From NCBI GenBank assembly GCA_003574785.1, contig QORU01000023.1, positions 1 to 64,000 of the forward strand: a stretch of 64,000 nt of DNA. The letters are read 5' to 3'. The position numbers and the translations under genes are program-made. The notes below the pieces were generated by a model. It was given only the letters and a program-made list of their open reading frames with translations. It was not told the origin of the DNA and did not search any database. The DNA comes from Taklimakanibacter deserti. Lineage in GTDB: Bacteria > Pseudomonadota > Alphaproteobacteria > Rhizobiales > Aestuariivirgaceae. Of this stretch, positions 33,697 through 41,590 are shown piece after piece (the stretch's first letter is position 1; each line of letters starts with the position of its first letter).

Positions 33697-34893
33697 ATGG
33701 TTGACCGGCGACCGATAAGAGTAGGGGTTCTGTTCTCGACCACGGGCGTGGCGCGGACGACGGAAGCTTCCATGCTCAAGGCGACGCTGCATGCCATAGC
33801 CGAGGTGAACGAGCAGGGAGGCATAGACGGACGCGAGCTTGTCGCGGTCCATTATGATCCGGAAAGCCAGGCCGGGCATTTCAGCATCCTTGCCGACCGC
33901 CTGCTGGTCGAGGATGGCGTGCGCATCATCTTCGGCTGCTACATGTCGAGCGAGCGCAAGGCCGTTCTGCCGGTCGTCGAAAGGCGCAACGGCTTGCTCT
34001 TCTACCCGGCGCAATATGAGGGCTTCGAATATTCGCGCAACGTGATCCATACCGGCGCCGTTCCCAACCAGAACAGCATCCCGCTCGGCCACTACCTCCT
34101 CGAGCATGTCGGGCGCAGTTTCTTCATGGTCGGCTCCGACTATATCTGGCCGTGGGAATCCGACCGCATCATGAGCGACATGATCCGCCGTCAGGAAGGC
34201 CGGATCGTCGGTGAGCGCTATCTCAAGCTCGATGCGCCGGAATTCGAATACGCCGCCCTGGTCAAGGAGATCAAACGGGTTCGCCCCGACGGCATTTTCT
34301 GCAATTTCGTCGGCGACAGCATCGTGCATTTCTACCGGGCTTTTGCCGAAGCGGGGCTGGATCCGAAATCCATGCCGATCGCGAGCCTCACCACCAGCGA
34401 GGCCGACATCGAGGCGATGGGGGCCGAGGCAGGCACCGGGCACATCACGGCGGCGACTTATTTTGAATCGATCGACTCGGCCGCCAACCGGGCCATGCTG
34501 GCACGGTATCGGGCGCGCTTCGGCGCGGCGGAACGGACCCATATGTGCTGGGAGTCGGCCTATTTCCAGGTGCATCTCGCGGCCAATGCCATGCGGCTCG
34601 CGGCCAGCGACGACGTCCATCGGATCCGCTCGGCGCTGAATGCCTTCGAGTTCAAGGCGCCGCAGGGACGCGTCCAGATCGATCCCGAAAATGGCCACAC
34701 CTATCTGTGGTCGCGGATCGGCCGCGTCGATGAGGCCGGCCAGTTCACGGTGCTGTTCGAAAGCGCCAGCGCCATAAAGCCCGATCCCTATCTGGTGAGC
34801 TTCGACCCCTCCGACTGGAGTTCGCAGTCGACGATCACCTCGTTGAATGGAGTATTGAAGGCGGGAAAAGGTACGCCCGCCGAAGTAGATTGA
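33697..34893 (+). CDS. amiC: AmiC-like cytoplasmic amide sensor (periplasmic-binding-protein fold)
   Basis: 398 aa, close to Pseudomonas AmiC (about 385). It starts RPIRVGVLFSTTGVARTTEA with no signal peptide, so it stays in the cytoplasm although its fold is that of type I periplasmic binding proteins. FYPAQYEGFEYSRNVIHTGA and SDYIWPWESDRIM are AmiC/UrtA-type ligand-cleft segments. In the known amidase system AmiC sequesters the antiterminator AmiR until a short amide binds. Here it is followed after 30 bp by an ANTAR protein gene and preceded by hyuAB, so the same switch is expected to control hydantoinase/lactamase-type genes. Confidence 0.88.
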   Translation: MVDRRPIRVGVLFSTTGVARTTEASMLKATLHAIAEVNEQGGIDGRELVAVHYDPESQAGHFSILADRLLVEDGVRIIFGCYMSSERKAVLPVVERRNGLLFYPAQYEGFEYSRNVIHTGAVPNQNSIPLGHYLLEHVGRSFFMVGSDYIWPWESDRIMSDMIRRQEGRIVGERYLKLDAPEFEYAALVKEIKRVRPDGIFCNFVGDSIVHFYRAFAEAGLDPKSMPIASLTTSEADIEAMGAEAGTGHITAATYFESIDSAANRAMLARYRARFGAAERTHMCWESAYFQVHLAANAMRLAASDDVHRIRSALNAFEFKAPQGRVQIDPENGHTYLWSRIGRVDEAGQFTVLFESASAIKPDPYLVSFDPSDWSSQSTITSLNGVLKAGKGTPAEVD

Positions 34894-34923
34894 TAACGAA
34901 AAGAAAAGTCGCCGAGGAAGCCC

Positions 34924-35667
34924 ATGGGTGAGACCAAGCAAAGCAAGATCGTTCAGTTCTTGCGGGCAGACGACAAGACTGACCGCGAATCTGAACAGCC
35001 GAACAAGAGTGCCGCACGGCCGTCGGGTCCGGCGCGGGACGCCGAGCCGCGCAAGATTTCCGATCTGATCCGCAATGTCAGGAAACTGCGTATCCTGCTC
35101 CTGCATCCGGGCGGGCCCGAAGGCAAGGACCTGCTCGAGCACCTCAATCGCATCGGCTGCCAGGTGAGCATTTCTTGGCCGCCGCCGGATGCGGTTCCGG
35201 CGGGAACGGATGTCGTGCTCATCGCGGTGCGCGAGATCGTGGAGGGCAATGTGCCGTTCCATTGGGATGTGGACAAGCCGGTCGCCTCGCTCATCGCCAT
35301 CGTCGATTACGAAAATCCATTGATCGTGGAGCGTGTGCTGAGGCTGGGCGCGCAAGCCGTGATCGGCCTGCCCCTGCAGCCTTTGGGCATACTCGCCAAT
35401 CTGCTGCTCAGCGCCACGAATTTTGACCAAACGAGAAAATTACGGCTTCGGATCGACCGGCTGGCTTCGCGCCTCAAAGCCAATCGCGATGTGAGCACCG
35501 CCATGTCGATCATCATGCAAACGCATGGTGTGGCGGAGCGTGAAGCCTACGAGTTGCTGCGTTCGCAATCGATGACGCGCCGGACGACGATCGAAAGCAC
35601 GGCCGCCGCGATCATTCAGGCGAGCGATGTCTTGAGAATGGGCTTGACACACAAGCCGCGTTCCTGA
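34924..35667 (+). CDS. amiR: AmiR-like ANTAR-domain transcription antiterminator
   Basis: 247 aa. It has a charged, probably disordered N-terminal extension (about 1-50) absent from the 196-aa Pseudomonas AmiR, then a pseudo-receiver domain (LRILLLHPGGPEGKDLLEHL onward) without the phosphorylated Asp pocket, a coiled-coil (RKLRLRIDRLASRLKANRDV) and the three-helix ANTAR domain ending the protein (AMSIIMQTHGVAEREAYELL, SMTRRTTIES). It should bind dual-hexaloop RNA and prevent termination; two such RNAs are found, upstream of hyuA and just after this gene. GAGGAAG precedes the ATG. Activity is presumably gated by AmiC. Confidence 0.9.
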   Translation: MGETKQSKIVQFLRADDKTDRESEQPNKSAARPSGPARDAEPRKISDLIRNVRKLRILLLHPGGPEGKDLLEHLNRIGCQVSISWPPPDAVPAGTDVVLIAVREIVEGNVPFHWDVDKPVASLIAIVDYENPLIVERVLRLGAQAVIGLPLQPLGILANLLLSATNFDQTRKLRLRIDRLASRLKANRDVSTAMSIIMQTHGVAEREAYELLRSQSMTRRTTIESTAAAIIQASDVLRMGLTHKPRS

Positions 35668-35689
35668 GAAAGTTTCTGATCGGCCTTTT

Positions 35690-35761
35690 TTCGCAAAGAT
35701 GCGAAGCGGCCCTATTGAGCAAAGACGCTCATGCCCGGTGACCCGGGCAGGGGCGTTTTTT
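35690..35761 (+). promoter_or_regulatory. ANTAR-type dual-hexaloop antitermination leader upstream of the urt-like operon
   Basis: Hairpin 1: TTCGC (35690-35694) and GCGAA (35701-35705) enclose the hexaloop AAAGAT. Hairpin 2: GAGC (35717-35720) and GCTC (35727-35730) enclose AAAGAC. Both loops show A1 and G4. A terminator follows: TGCCCGG-tgac-CCGGGCA (35732-35749) extended by ACGC (35725-35728) with GCGT (35753-35756), then six T (35756-35761). The ACGC arm overlaps hairpin 2, so forming hairpin 2 breaks the terminator. It starts 23 bp after the amiR stop and precedes the transporter genes by 137 bases. A TTGACA at 35644 has no good -10, so it may act as an internal attenuator. Confidence 0.85.
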
Positions 35762-35897
35762 ATGCCCCCGACAACCAAGATCTTCACGGTTCATGTTGAT
35801 CGCGCCGACGGCGGTAATACGCATCGGCCGGGATCACAGCCAAGAAGACAGACGTGCCAGATGGGAATGAAACGTCAACCTCGGGAGGACCTCAACA

Positions 35898-37133
35898 ATG
35901 AGGATCAATCGCAGACAGTTCTTCAGGACCACAACCGGCGCCCTGGGCTTCGCCAGCATGCCCATGCTGCTCAAATCGGCGGGCATCGCCGCCGAGGAGC
36001 CCATCCGCATCGCCAATATCCTCGACAAGACCGGTGGGCTCAACATCTACAGCTTGAAGCAGATCAAGGCGATCGCCTTGGCGGTGGACGAGCTCAACAA
36101 GGCGGGCGGGCTGCTCGGCCGGCCGATCGAGCTCGTCTTTTATGACTCCCAGTCCAATAACCAGCTCAATTCGCAATATATGGCGCAGGCTCTGGTCAAG
36201 GACAAAGCGGCGGCTGTTTTTGCCGGCGTGACGAGCTCATCGCGCGAGGTCATGCGTCCGGTGGTGAGAAAATTCCGCGGGCTCTTCTTCTACAATTCGA
36301 TGTATGAGGGCGGCGTTTGCGACCGTCGCCATGTCTGCATCGCCCAGGTTCCGGCGCAGCAGCTTTCGCCGCTCGTCCCGCGCGTCGTCAAGACCTATGG
36401 CAAGAAGTGTTATATTCTGGGCGCCGATTACATCTATCCGCATACGACGGCCAAGTGGATCCAGAAATATACGCGCGAGGCGGGCGGCGAGGATATCGGC
36501 GTGGAGTTCTTCCCGCTCGATGTCTCCAACTTCGCACCGGCCCTGGCCCGTATCCAGGCGGCAAAGCCCGATGTCGTCTGGTCCATCCTCGTCGGCAGCG
36601 CGCATAATGCCTTCTATCGTCAGTATGAGTCGACCATCGGCAAGGCCAAGACGCCGCTTGCCTCCTGCATGTTCGGCATCGGGCGCGAGCAGACCTATCT
36701 GTCGGCCCAGGAAGCGGCCGGCATCATGAATGCGACGCCCTTCCATGACGAGCTCCCGAGCGAGAAGGCCCAGGAATTCGTCCGCAAGTTCAAGGAATAT
36801 TCGGGCGAGCAGGACTATGTGGGCGATTACGCCGAATATGGCTATCGCGGCGTGAACATCTGGGCCAATGCGGTGAAGAAAGCCGGCGATCCATCGCCCG
36901 ATGCGGTGATCGCGGCGCTCGACGGCGTCCAGTTCGAGGCGCCGGGCGGGCTGGTGACGATCGACGGGCAGACCAATCACGCGGTCATGGACATCCACCT
37001 CGTCAAGACGAATGACAAGCAGGGGTGGGACCATCTGGAGACGTTCAAGCAGCTGCAGCCGTCCGACACCCAGGCCGTCTGCGATCTGCGCAAGAACCCG
37101 GACGACAACCAGCAATATACGCTGAGCCTCTAG
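35898..37133 (+). CDS. Urea/short-chain-amide ABC transporter substrate-binding protein (UrtA/FmdD-like)
   Basis: 411 aa. The N-terminus INRRQFFRTTTGALGFASMP has a twin-arginine motif and hydrophobic core, so export may be by Tat. The mature region opens IRIANILDKTGGLNIYSLKQ, and FFYNSMYEGGVCDRRHVC and GADYIYPHTTAKWIQKY are UrtA/FmdD-like cleft segments, related to the AmiC paralogue encoded just upstream. Sensor and transporter may therefore recognise the same ligand. It is the first gene after an ANTAR-responsive leader and starts a five-gene transporter operon. Confidence 0.88.
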   Translation: MRINRRQFFRTTTGALGFASMPMLLKSAGIAAEEPIRIANILDKTGGLNIYSLKQIKAIALAVDELNKAGGLLGRPIELVFYDSQSNNQLNSQYMAQALVKDKAAAVFAGVTSSSREVMRPVVRKFRGLFFYNSMYEGGVCDRRHVCIAQVPAQQLSPLVPRVVKTYGKKCYILGADYIYPHTTAKWIQKYTREAGGEDIGVEFFPLDVSNFAPALARIQAAKPDVVWSILVGSAHNAFYRQYESTIGKAKTPLASCMFGIGREQTYLSAQEAAGIMNATPFHDELPSEKAQEFVRKFKEYSGEQDYVGDYAEYGYRGVNIWANAVKKAGDPSPDAVIAALDGVQFEAPGGLVTIDGQTNHAVMDIHLVKTNDKQGWDHLETFKQLQPSDTQAVCDLRKNPDDNQQYTLSL

Positions 37134-37228
37134 CCCGGCATGACGTGACAGGCCGGCATCCGCGGATCGGCGCGGCGGATGCCGGCACCCATAACGCTCA
37201 CTCAAGGAGAAGGTCAGGACAGAGCGAC

Positions 37229-38089
37229 ATGGTCGGCATCATCATCGTGCTTTACCAAATCCTCTTTGCGGTCAGCTTGTTCATCCTGATCAGCCTCGGG
37301 CTGGCGATCATCTTCGGCATGATGCGGGTGATCAATCTGGCTCAGGGCGAGTTCATCATGCTGGGCGCCTATGCCTGCCTGATCTTCACCCGGCTCGAGA
37401 TCAATTTCTGGCTCGCGGCATTGCTGTCCGGCCTGGTGGTCGGGCTCTTCGGCATCATCGTCGAGCGCTGCCTCATCCGTTTTCTCTATGGCCGCATCAT
37501 GGACACGCTGCTTGCGACATGGGGCTTGAGCCTGTTGATGATCGGTCTCGTCACAACGATTTTCGGACCGCAGGAAGCGGGTGTCGAAGTGAGCCTTGGC
37601 AAGCTCGACGTGGGCGAATTCTCGGTCTCGGTCTACAATCTCGTCCTGATCGCCGCGGCCATGGGCCTCCTGGCGCTCACTTACGCGCTCTGGCGCTACA
37701 CGAAAATCGGACTCGTCGTGCGCGGCACGATGCAGAATCCGGACATGGCCGCGGCCCTCGGCGTCAACACGGATCGATGCTACATGCTGACCTTCGGCTT
37801 CGGCTCGGCGATCACCGGCCTTGCCGGTGCGCTCATCGCGCCGCTCGTCGGCAACCAGCCGACAATGGGCGCATTCTATGTGGCCAAGGCCTTCATCACT
37901 GTGATCAGCGGCGGTGCGGCGCCTCTTACCGGAACGCTCTTCGCATCCGGCGTCTTCGGCACCGTCGATGGGGTCATTTCCTATGCGAGCACGCAGGTCG
38001 TGGGCGAGATCAGCGTCCTTCTGGTGGCCATTGTCCTCTTGCGGCTCTTGCCCACCGGCATCACTGGCCGATTAGGCGGAGGAGTGTGA
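37229..38089 (+). CDS. Urea/amide-type ABC transporter permease (UrtB-like)
   Basis: 286 aa from the ATG at 37229, with AGGAC upstream; the longer frame lies in intergenic sequence. LFILISLGLAIIFGMMRVIN-LAQGEF is the LivH/UrtB signature. GLVVRGTMQNPDMAAALGVN is the coupling loop with the UrtB-type QNPDMA motif. It forms the channel with the following permease, which starts two bases after its stop region. Confidence 0.9.
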   Translation: MVGIIIVLYQILFAVSLFILISLGLAIIFGMMRVINLAQGEFIMLGAYACLIFTRLEINFWLAALLSGLVVGLFGIIVERCLIRFLYGRIMDTLLATWGLSLLMIGLVTTIFGPQEAGVEVSLGKLDVGEFSVSVYNLVLIAAAMGLLALTYALWRYTKIGLVVRGTMQNPDMAAALGVNTDRCYMLTFGFGSAITGLAGALIAPLVGNQPTMGAFYVAKAFITVISGGAAPLTGTLFASGVFGTVDGVISYASTQVVGEISVLLVAIVLLRLLPTGITGRLGGGV

Positions 38090-38091
38090 CG

Positions 38092-39168
38092 ATGCGGCTG
38101 ATTTCGGCTGAAGATTGCGAGGCGCCGGTACCGCTCTGGTGGGCGTTGGTCGCGGCGGCGGCGGTGATCGGTTTCGCCCTTCCTTCGTTCGTCGGCCTCG
38201 ATGTCGTGATGAGCACCTCGATCATCTTCGTCTATGCGATCCTGACGCTGAGCATGAGCTATCTCTGGGGCTATTGCGGGATGCTGAGCTTCGGGCAGAC
38301 CGCGATGTATGGCGTCGGTGGCTATGCCTATGCCGTCATCGCCTTGAATTCGGGCAACACGACCATAGCGGTCTTTGCGGCCGTCTTCCTCGGCTGTCTT
38401 TTCGCGCTCGTCATCGGCTATTTCATGATCTATGGGCGGATCAGCAAGATCTATTTCACCGTCATAACGCTCGTGATCACTGTCGTCCTGGAAAAGGCGA
38501 TCCGCGCCACGTCGGATGAGCGTTTTACGATCGGTTCCGTTCCCTTGCGCGGTCAGAATGGAATATCCAATGTGCCCGACCTGCAATTTCCATGGGACCC
38601 GTCGCAGACGCTGTTTCTGGACGGTGTCTATTACGTGGCTTTGGCGGCACTGCTTGCCGTTTTCATCGGGCTTCGGCTGCTGCTGACGACGCATTTCGGC
38701 CGCGTGCTCATGGGAATCCGCGATAATGAGCGTCGCTCCGAGCTTCTGGGCTACGACACGCGCAAATATCAGCTGGGCGCCTTTGTGTTGTGCGGCGGCA
38801 TCGCGGCATTGGCCGGGGTGCTCTATGGCGTCTGGGGAAATTTCGTGGCGCCCGAGATGATGAATCTCAACTCCGCTGCGAATATCGTCATCTACGCGAT
38901 CGTCGGCGGACGCTCGACGCTCGTCGGGCCGATCGCCGGCACGGCGATCATCCAGTATCTGACGAGCTGGCTCGGAACCGCCGGGGTGGGGCAGGTGACC
39001 GTGATCCTCGGCACCGTGCTCATCGTCTTCGTGATGCTGTTCCCGCGCGGTATATTGCCGACACTCGGCGACCTCATCGCGCAAGTATGGCGGTTTGCGC
39101 TCACTGGCCGTGATCGCGCCAAGCTTCCCGGCGCGCGCAAGACATCTGACAGGTGGCGCAATGCCTGA
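38092..39168 (+). CDS. Urea/amide-type ABC transporter permease (UrtC-like)
   Basis: 358 aa from the ATG at 38092, after GGAGG. LSMSYLWGYCGMLSFGQTAM is the UrtC/LivM helix with the characteristic WGYCG found in urea and amide systems; FGRVLMGIRDNERRSELLGY is the coupling loop. About ten helices are visible. The stop lies eight bases inside the following ATPase gene. Confidence 0.9.
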   Translation: MRLISAEDCEAPVPLWWALVAAAAVIGFALPSFVGLDVVMSTSIIFVYAILTLSMSYLWGYCGMLSFGQTAMYGVGGYAYAVIALNSGNTTIAVFAAVFLGCLFALVIGYFMIYGRISKIYFTVITLVITVVLEKAIRATSDERFTIGSVPLRGQNGISNVPDLQFPWDPSQTLFLDGVYYVALAALLAVFIGLRLLLTTHFGRVLMGIRDNERRSELLGYDTRKYQLGAFVLCGGIAALAGVLYGVWGNFVAPEMMNLNSAANIVIYAIVGGRSTLVGPIAGTAIIQYLTSWLGTAGVGQVTVILGTVLIVFVMLFPRGILPTLGDLIAQVWRFALTGRDRAKLPGARKTSDRWRNA

Positions 39169-39889
39169 GTCCGAAATCCTGATCGAGACCATCGATCTCT
39201 CCAAGCGCTTTGGCGGCGTCACCGCCATCGACGGCGTATCCTTGCAGATCAGGCGCGGCGAATTGCGCTGCCTCATCGGACCGAATGGCGCCGGCAAGAG
39301 CACGTTCTTCAAGATGCTGACGGCGCAGCAGAAGCCGTCATCGGGTCGCATCCTGCTCGCCGGCACGGATATCACCGACTGGCAGGCGCATCGCGTGAGC
39401 GGGGCCGGCGTCGGGATCAAGAATCAGGTGCCGGACGTCTTCGACAATCTGACGGCGCGGGAGAATGTCTGGCTGGCGGCGAGCTACTTCAGGAAGACGG
39501 CCCGACCGAAGGTGCTGGTCGACGACGCACTGGGCAGCCTCGGCATAACCGCGCTGGCCGGCCGGCGCGTCGGCGAGCTTGCGCACGGCCAGAGACAGTG
39601 GGTCGAGCTGGCGATGGTGCTGGCGCGCGATCCTTCGGTGGTGCTGCTCGACGAGCCGACCGCCGGGATGAGCGACGAAGAGACCGCCAAGACCGCCGAG
39701 CTCATACTCGAGCTCAACAAGTCGCGGACGATCGTCGTCGTCGAGCACGATATGCAGTTCATCCGCAAGATCGCCAAGATGGTGACCGTCTTCCATCAGG
39801 GCAAGATCCTCGCGGAAGACACGATGGCCAATATTCAGAAGAACAGGATGGTACGCGATGTCTATCTCGGCAGATCGGCCGCTGCTTGA
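39161..39889 (+). CDS. Urea/amide-type ABC transporter ATP-binding protein (UrtD-like)
   Basis: 242 aa from the ATG at 39161, which overlaps the permease stop. Walker A is GPNGAGKSTFF. The signature LAHGQRQWVELAMVLARDPS resembles the UrtD-type HGQ-QW motif rather than a classical LSGGQ. Walker B is VVLLDEPTAGM. It powers uptake together with the UrtE-like ATPase, which overlaps its 3' end by 32 bases. Confidence 0.92.
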   Translation: MPESEILIETIDLSKRFGGVTAIDGVSLQIRRGELRCLIGPNGAGKSTFFKMLTAQQKPSSGRILLAGTDITDWQAHRVSGAGVGIKNQVPDVFDNLTARENVWLAASYFRKTARPKVLVDDALGSLGITALAGRRVGELAHGQRQWVELAMVLARDPSVVLLDEPTAGMSDEETAKTAELILELNKSRTIVVVEHDMQFIRKIAKMVTVFHQGKILAEDTMANIQKNRMVRDVYLGRSAAA

Positions 39890-40574
39890 GATCCATGGGC
39901 TGAGATCGGGCTATGGCCGGATCCGGATTCTCGACGGGCTCGAGCTTTCGCTCGGCGAGGGCTGCATTCTCGGCATCCTGGGCCACAATGGCATGGGCAA
40001 GACGACGCTTCTGCGGACGCTGATCGGGCAGGTGAAAGCGAGCGAGGGCAGCATCCTTTTGGCCGGCAACGACCTCATGAAGCGCAAGCCCTATGAGCGG
40101 GCGCGCCTGGGATTGGGCTATGTGCCGCAGCGCCGTGAGATCTTTCCCGACTTGTCGGCGCTGGAAAACCTCAGGATGGGAATGACCCGGCATGAGGATG
40201 ATCGGGTTCTTGACGAGGTGCTGGGCTATTTCCCCACCCTGGGTTCGCTGCTCGATCGCCCCGGAAAAGGATTGTCCGGCGGCCAGCAGCAGCTGCTCGC
40301 CCTGGCGCGCTGTTTGGTCGGAAGGCCAAGGCTTCTGATGCTCGATGAGCCCACGGAAGGCATACAGCCTTCGATCATCGAGGAGATCGCAAGCCTCCTG
40401 CCTGTCTTGCGGGACAAGTTCCGGCTCACGATACTTCTGGTGGAACAGGACCTGCAGTTCATTACGTCCGTCGCGAGCGAGGTCGCGATCATCCAAAAAG
40501 GCCGGATCGTGAGGCATCTCGATCCGCAGGAGCTTTCCAATCACGATGTCATAAACGCGTATCTGGGCGTCTGA
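39858..40574 (+). CDS. Urea/amide-type ABC transporter ATP-binding protein (UrtE-like)
   Basis: 238 aa. Walker A is GHNGMGKTTLL, the signature LSGGQQQLLALARCL, and Walker B runs into LMLDEPTEGIQPSIIEEIAS; the TEGIQPSII stretch is characteristic of UrtE-type ATPases. It ends with the family tail DVINAYLGV. It completes the five-gene transporter. The 32-base overlap with the UrtD-like gene makes translational coupling likely. An alpha/beta-hydrolase-fold gene follows after 15 bases. Confidence 0.92.
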   Translation: MSISADRPLLEIHGLRSGYGRIRILDGLELSLGEGCILGILGHNGMGKTTLLRTLIGQVKASEGSILLAGNDLMKRKPYERARLGLGYVPQRREIFPDLSALENLRMGMTRHEDDRVLDEVLGYFPTLGSLLDRPGKGLSGGQQQLLALARCLVGRPRLLMLDEPTEGIQPSIIEEIASLLPVLRDKFRLTILLVEQDLQFITSVASEVAIIQKGRIVRHLDPQELSNHDVINAYLGV

Positions 40575-40589
40575 ACCGGATCTCTGCTC

Positions 40590-41477
40590 ATGTTCATCAG
40601 AACGTCCGACGGATTGGATCTGCAGTTCAGGGAGGTTGGCCGGGGACCGACCATCGTCTTTTCCCATGAGTTTGGCGGAAACCATGCATCATGGGAAAAG
40701 CAGATCGAACGCCTGGCGACGACGCATCGGTGCATCGCCTACACGGCGCGCGGATTCTCGCCATCGACGACATCCGGCCAGGAGACGTATTACGGGCGCC
40801 ACATGCTCGTGCGGGATCTCGTCGAGCTTGTGGAGAATCTGAAGCTGGAGCGCTTCCATCTCGTTGGCGCCGGAATGGGCGCGGCCACAAGCCTGCTCGC
40901 GGCGGAGCTCTTGGGCGACAAGGTAAAGACGATCACGCTTGCCGGTTGCCCGGCGGGTCCGCTTTCCCAATTGGAGCTGTTCGAACATAGGAGCAGGATC
41001 CGGCAAGTGCTGCTGGCGATGGAACAGAAAGACCCGGCCTTGGCGAGCTGGACATTGTGGAATGATCGGCCCGATGAGCGCTTGATCGGGGAGAAGGCAG
41101 CCTGGTGGCGAAAGTATCGCGGCATATTCGAGCAACACGACACTGCGGGCCTGGCCTTGACCCTCAAACGGGTTGAATGGGATGTTCCGGACTTCAAGCA
41201 TCTGGAGCGGCGCCTGAGGCACATAGAGGCGCCGACCTTATTGGTTTCGGGAGACGATGACCGCCATGCTGCGCATATGACGGCTGCGCATCTGGCCAGG
41301 GTCTTGCCCTTTGCCAAGCTCGTGAAGCTGTCCCGTTGCGGCCGGCTGGTCCATTTTGAGCAGCCGGCGGTCTTCAACAAGCTATTGTGGCAGCATGTCA
41401 GGACTCTCGAACTGAGGGAGAATGGGCAAAGGCACTATTCGAAGCTGGAGCTGAGCCTGAATTTGGAGAGTTCCTGA
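40590..41477 (+). CDS. Alpha/beta-hydrolase-fold protein lacking the catalytic Ser and His
   Basis: 295 aa with the alpha/beta-hydrolase layout: oxyanion-side GPTIVFSHEFGGNHASW, a nucleophile elbow, a cap region (about 130-200) and the acid-bearing segment LLVSGDDDRH. The elbow reads LVGAGMGAAT, so Gly95 stands where the GxSxG serine should be. The C-terminal motif reads RCGRLVHFEQP, where Arg replaces the usual catalytic His of G-H-x-x-H-x-E-x-P. Two of three triad residues are therefore missing. It may be a binding or scaffold protein, or a cofactor-independent enzyme using other residues. It is the last gene of the cassette, 15 bp after the UrtE-like gene. Confidence 0.8.
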   Translation: MFIRTSDGLDLQFREVGRGPTIVFSHEFGGNHASWEKQIERLATTHRCIAYTARGFSPSTTSGQETYYGRHMLVRDLVELVENLKLERFHLVGAGMGAATSLLAAELLGDKVKTITLAGCPAGPLSQLELFEHRSRIRQVLLAMEQKDPALASWTLWNDRPDERLIGEKAAWWRKYRGIFEQHDTAGLALTLKRVEWDVPDFKHLERRLRHIEAPTLLVSGDDDRHAAHMTAAHLARVLPFAKLVKLSRCGRLVHFEQPAVFNKLLWQHVRTLELRENGQRHYSKLELSLNLESS

Positions 41478-41590
41478 CCCGGTCGCGCGAGGTCACGGAA
41501 GGGCGCCGGCCGGGCCCCCGGATGCTCTACTTTCGAAGCGTATGAAAGCCGTCACGGGTATGATAGAGGGCGAAGAGCCTTGGGCATCAC

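Noticed and set aside
33697..34893. Ordinary ABC transporter binding protein
   Set aside because: There is no signal peptide, and the gene is followed directly by an ANTAR protein gene, matching AmiC rather than an exported receptor.
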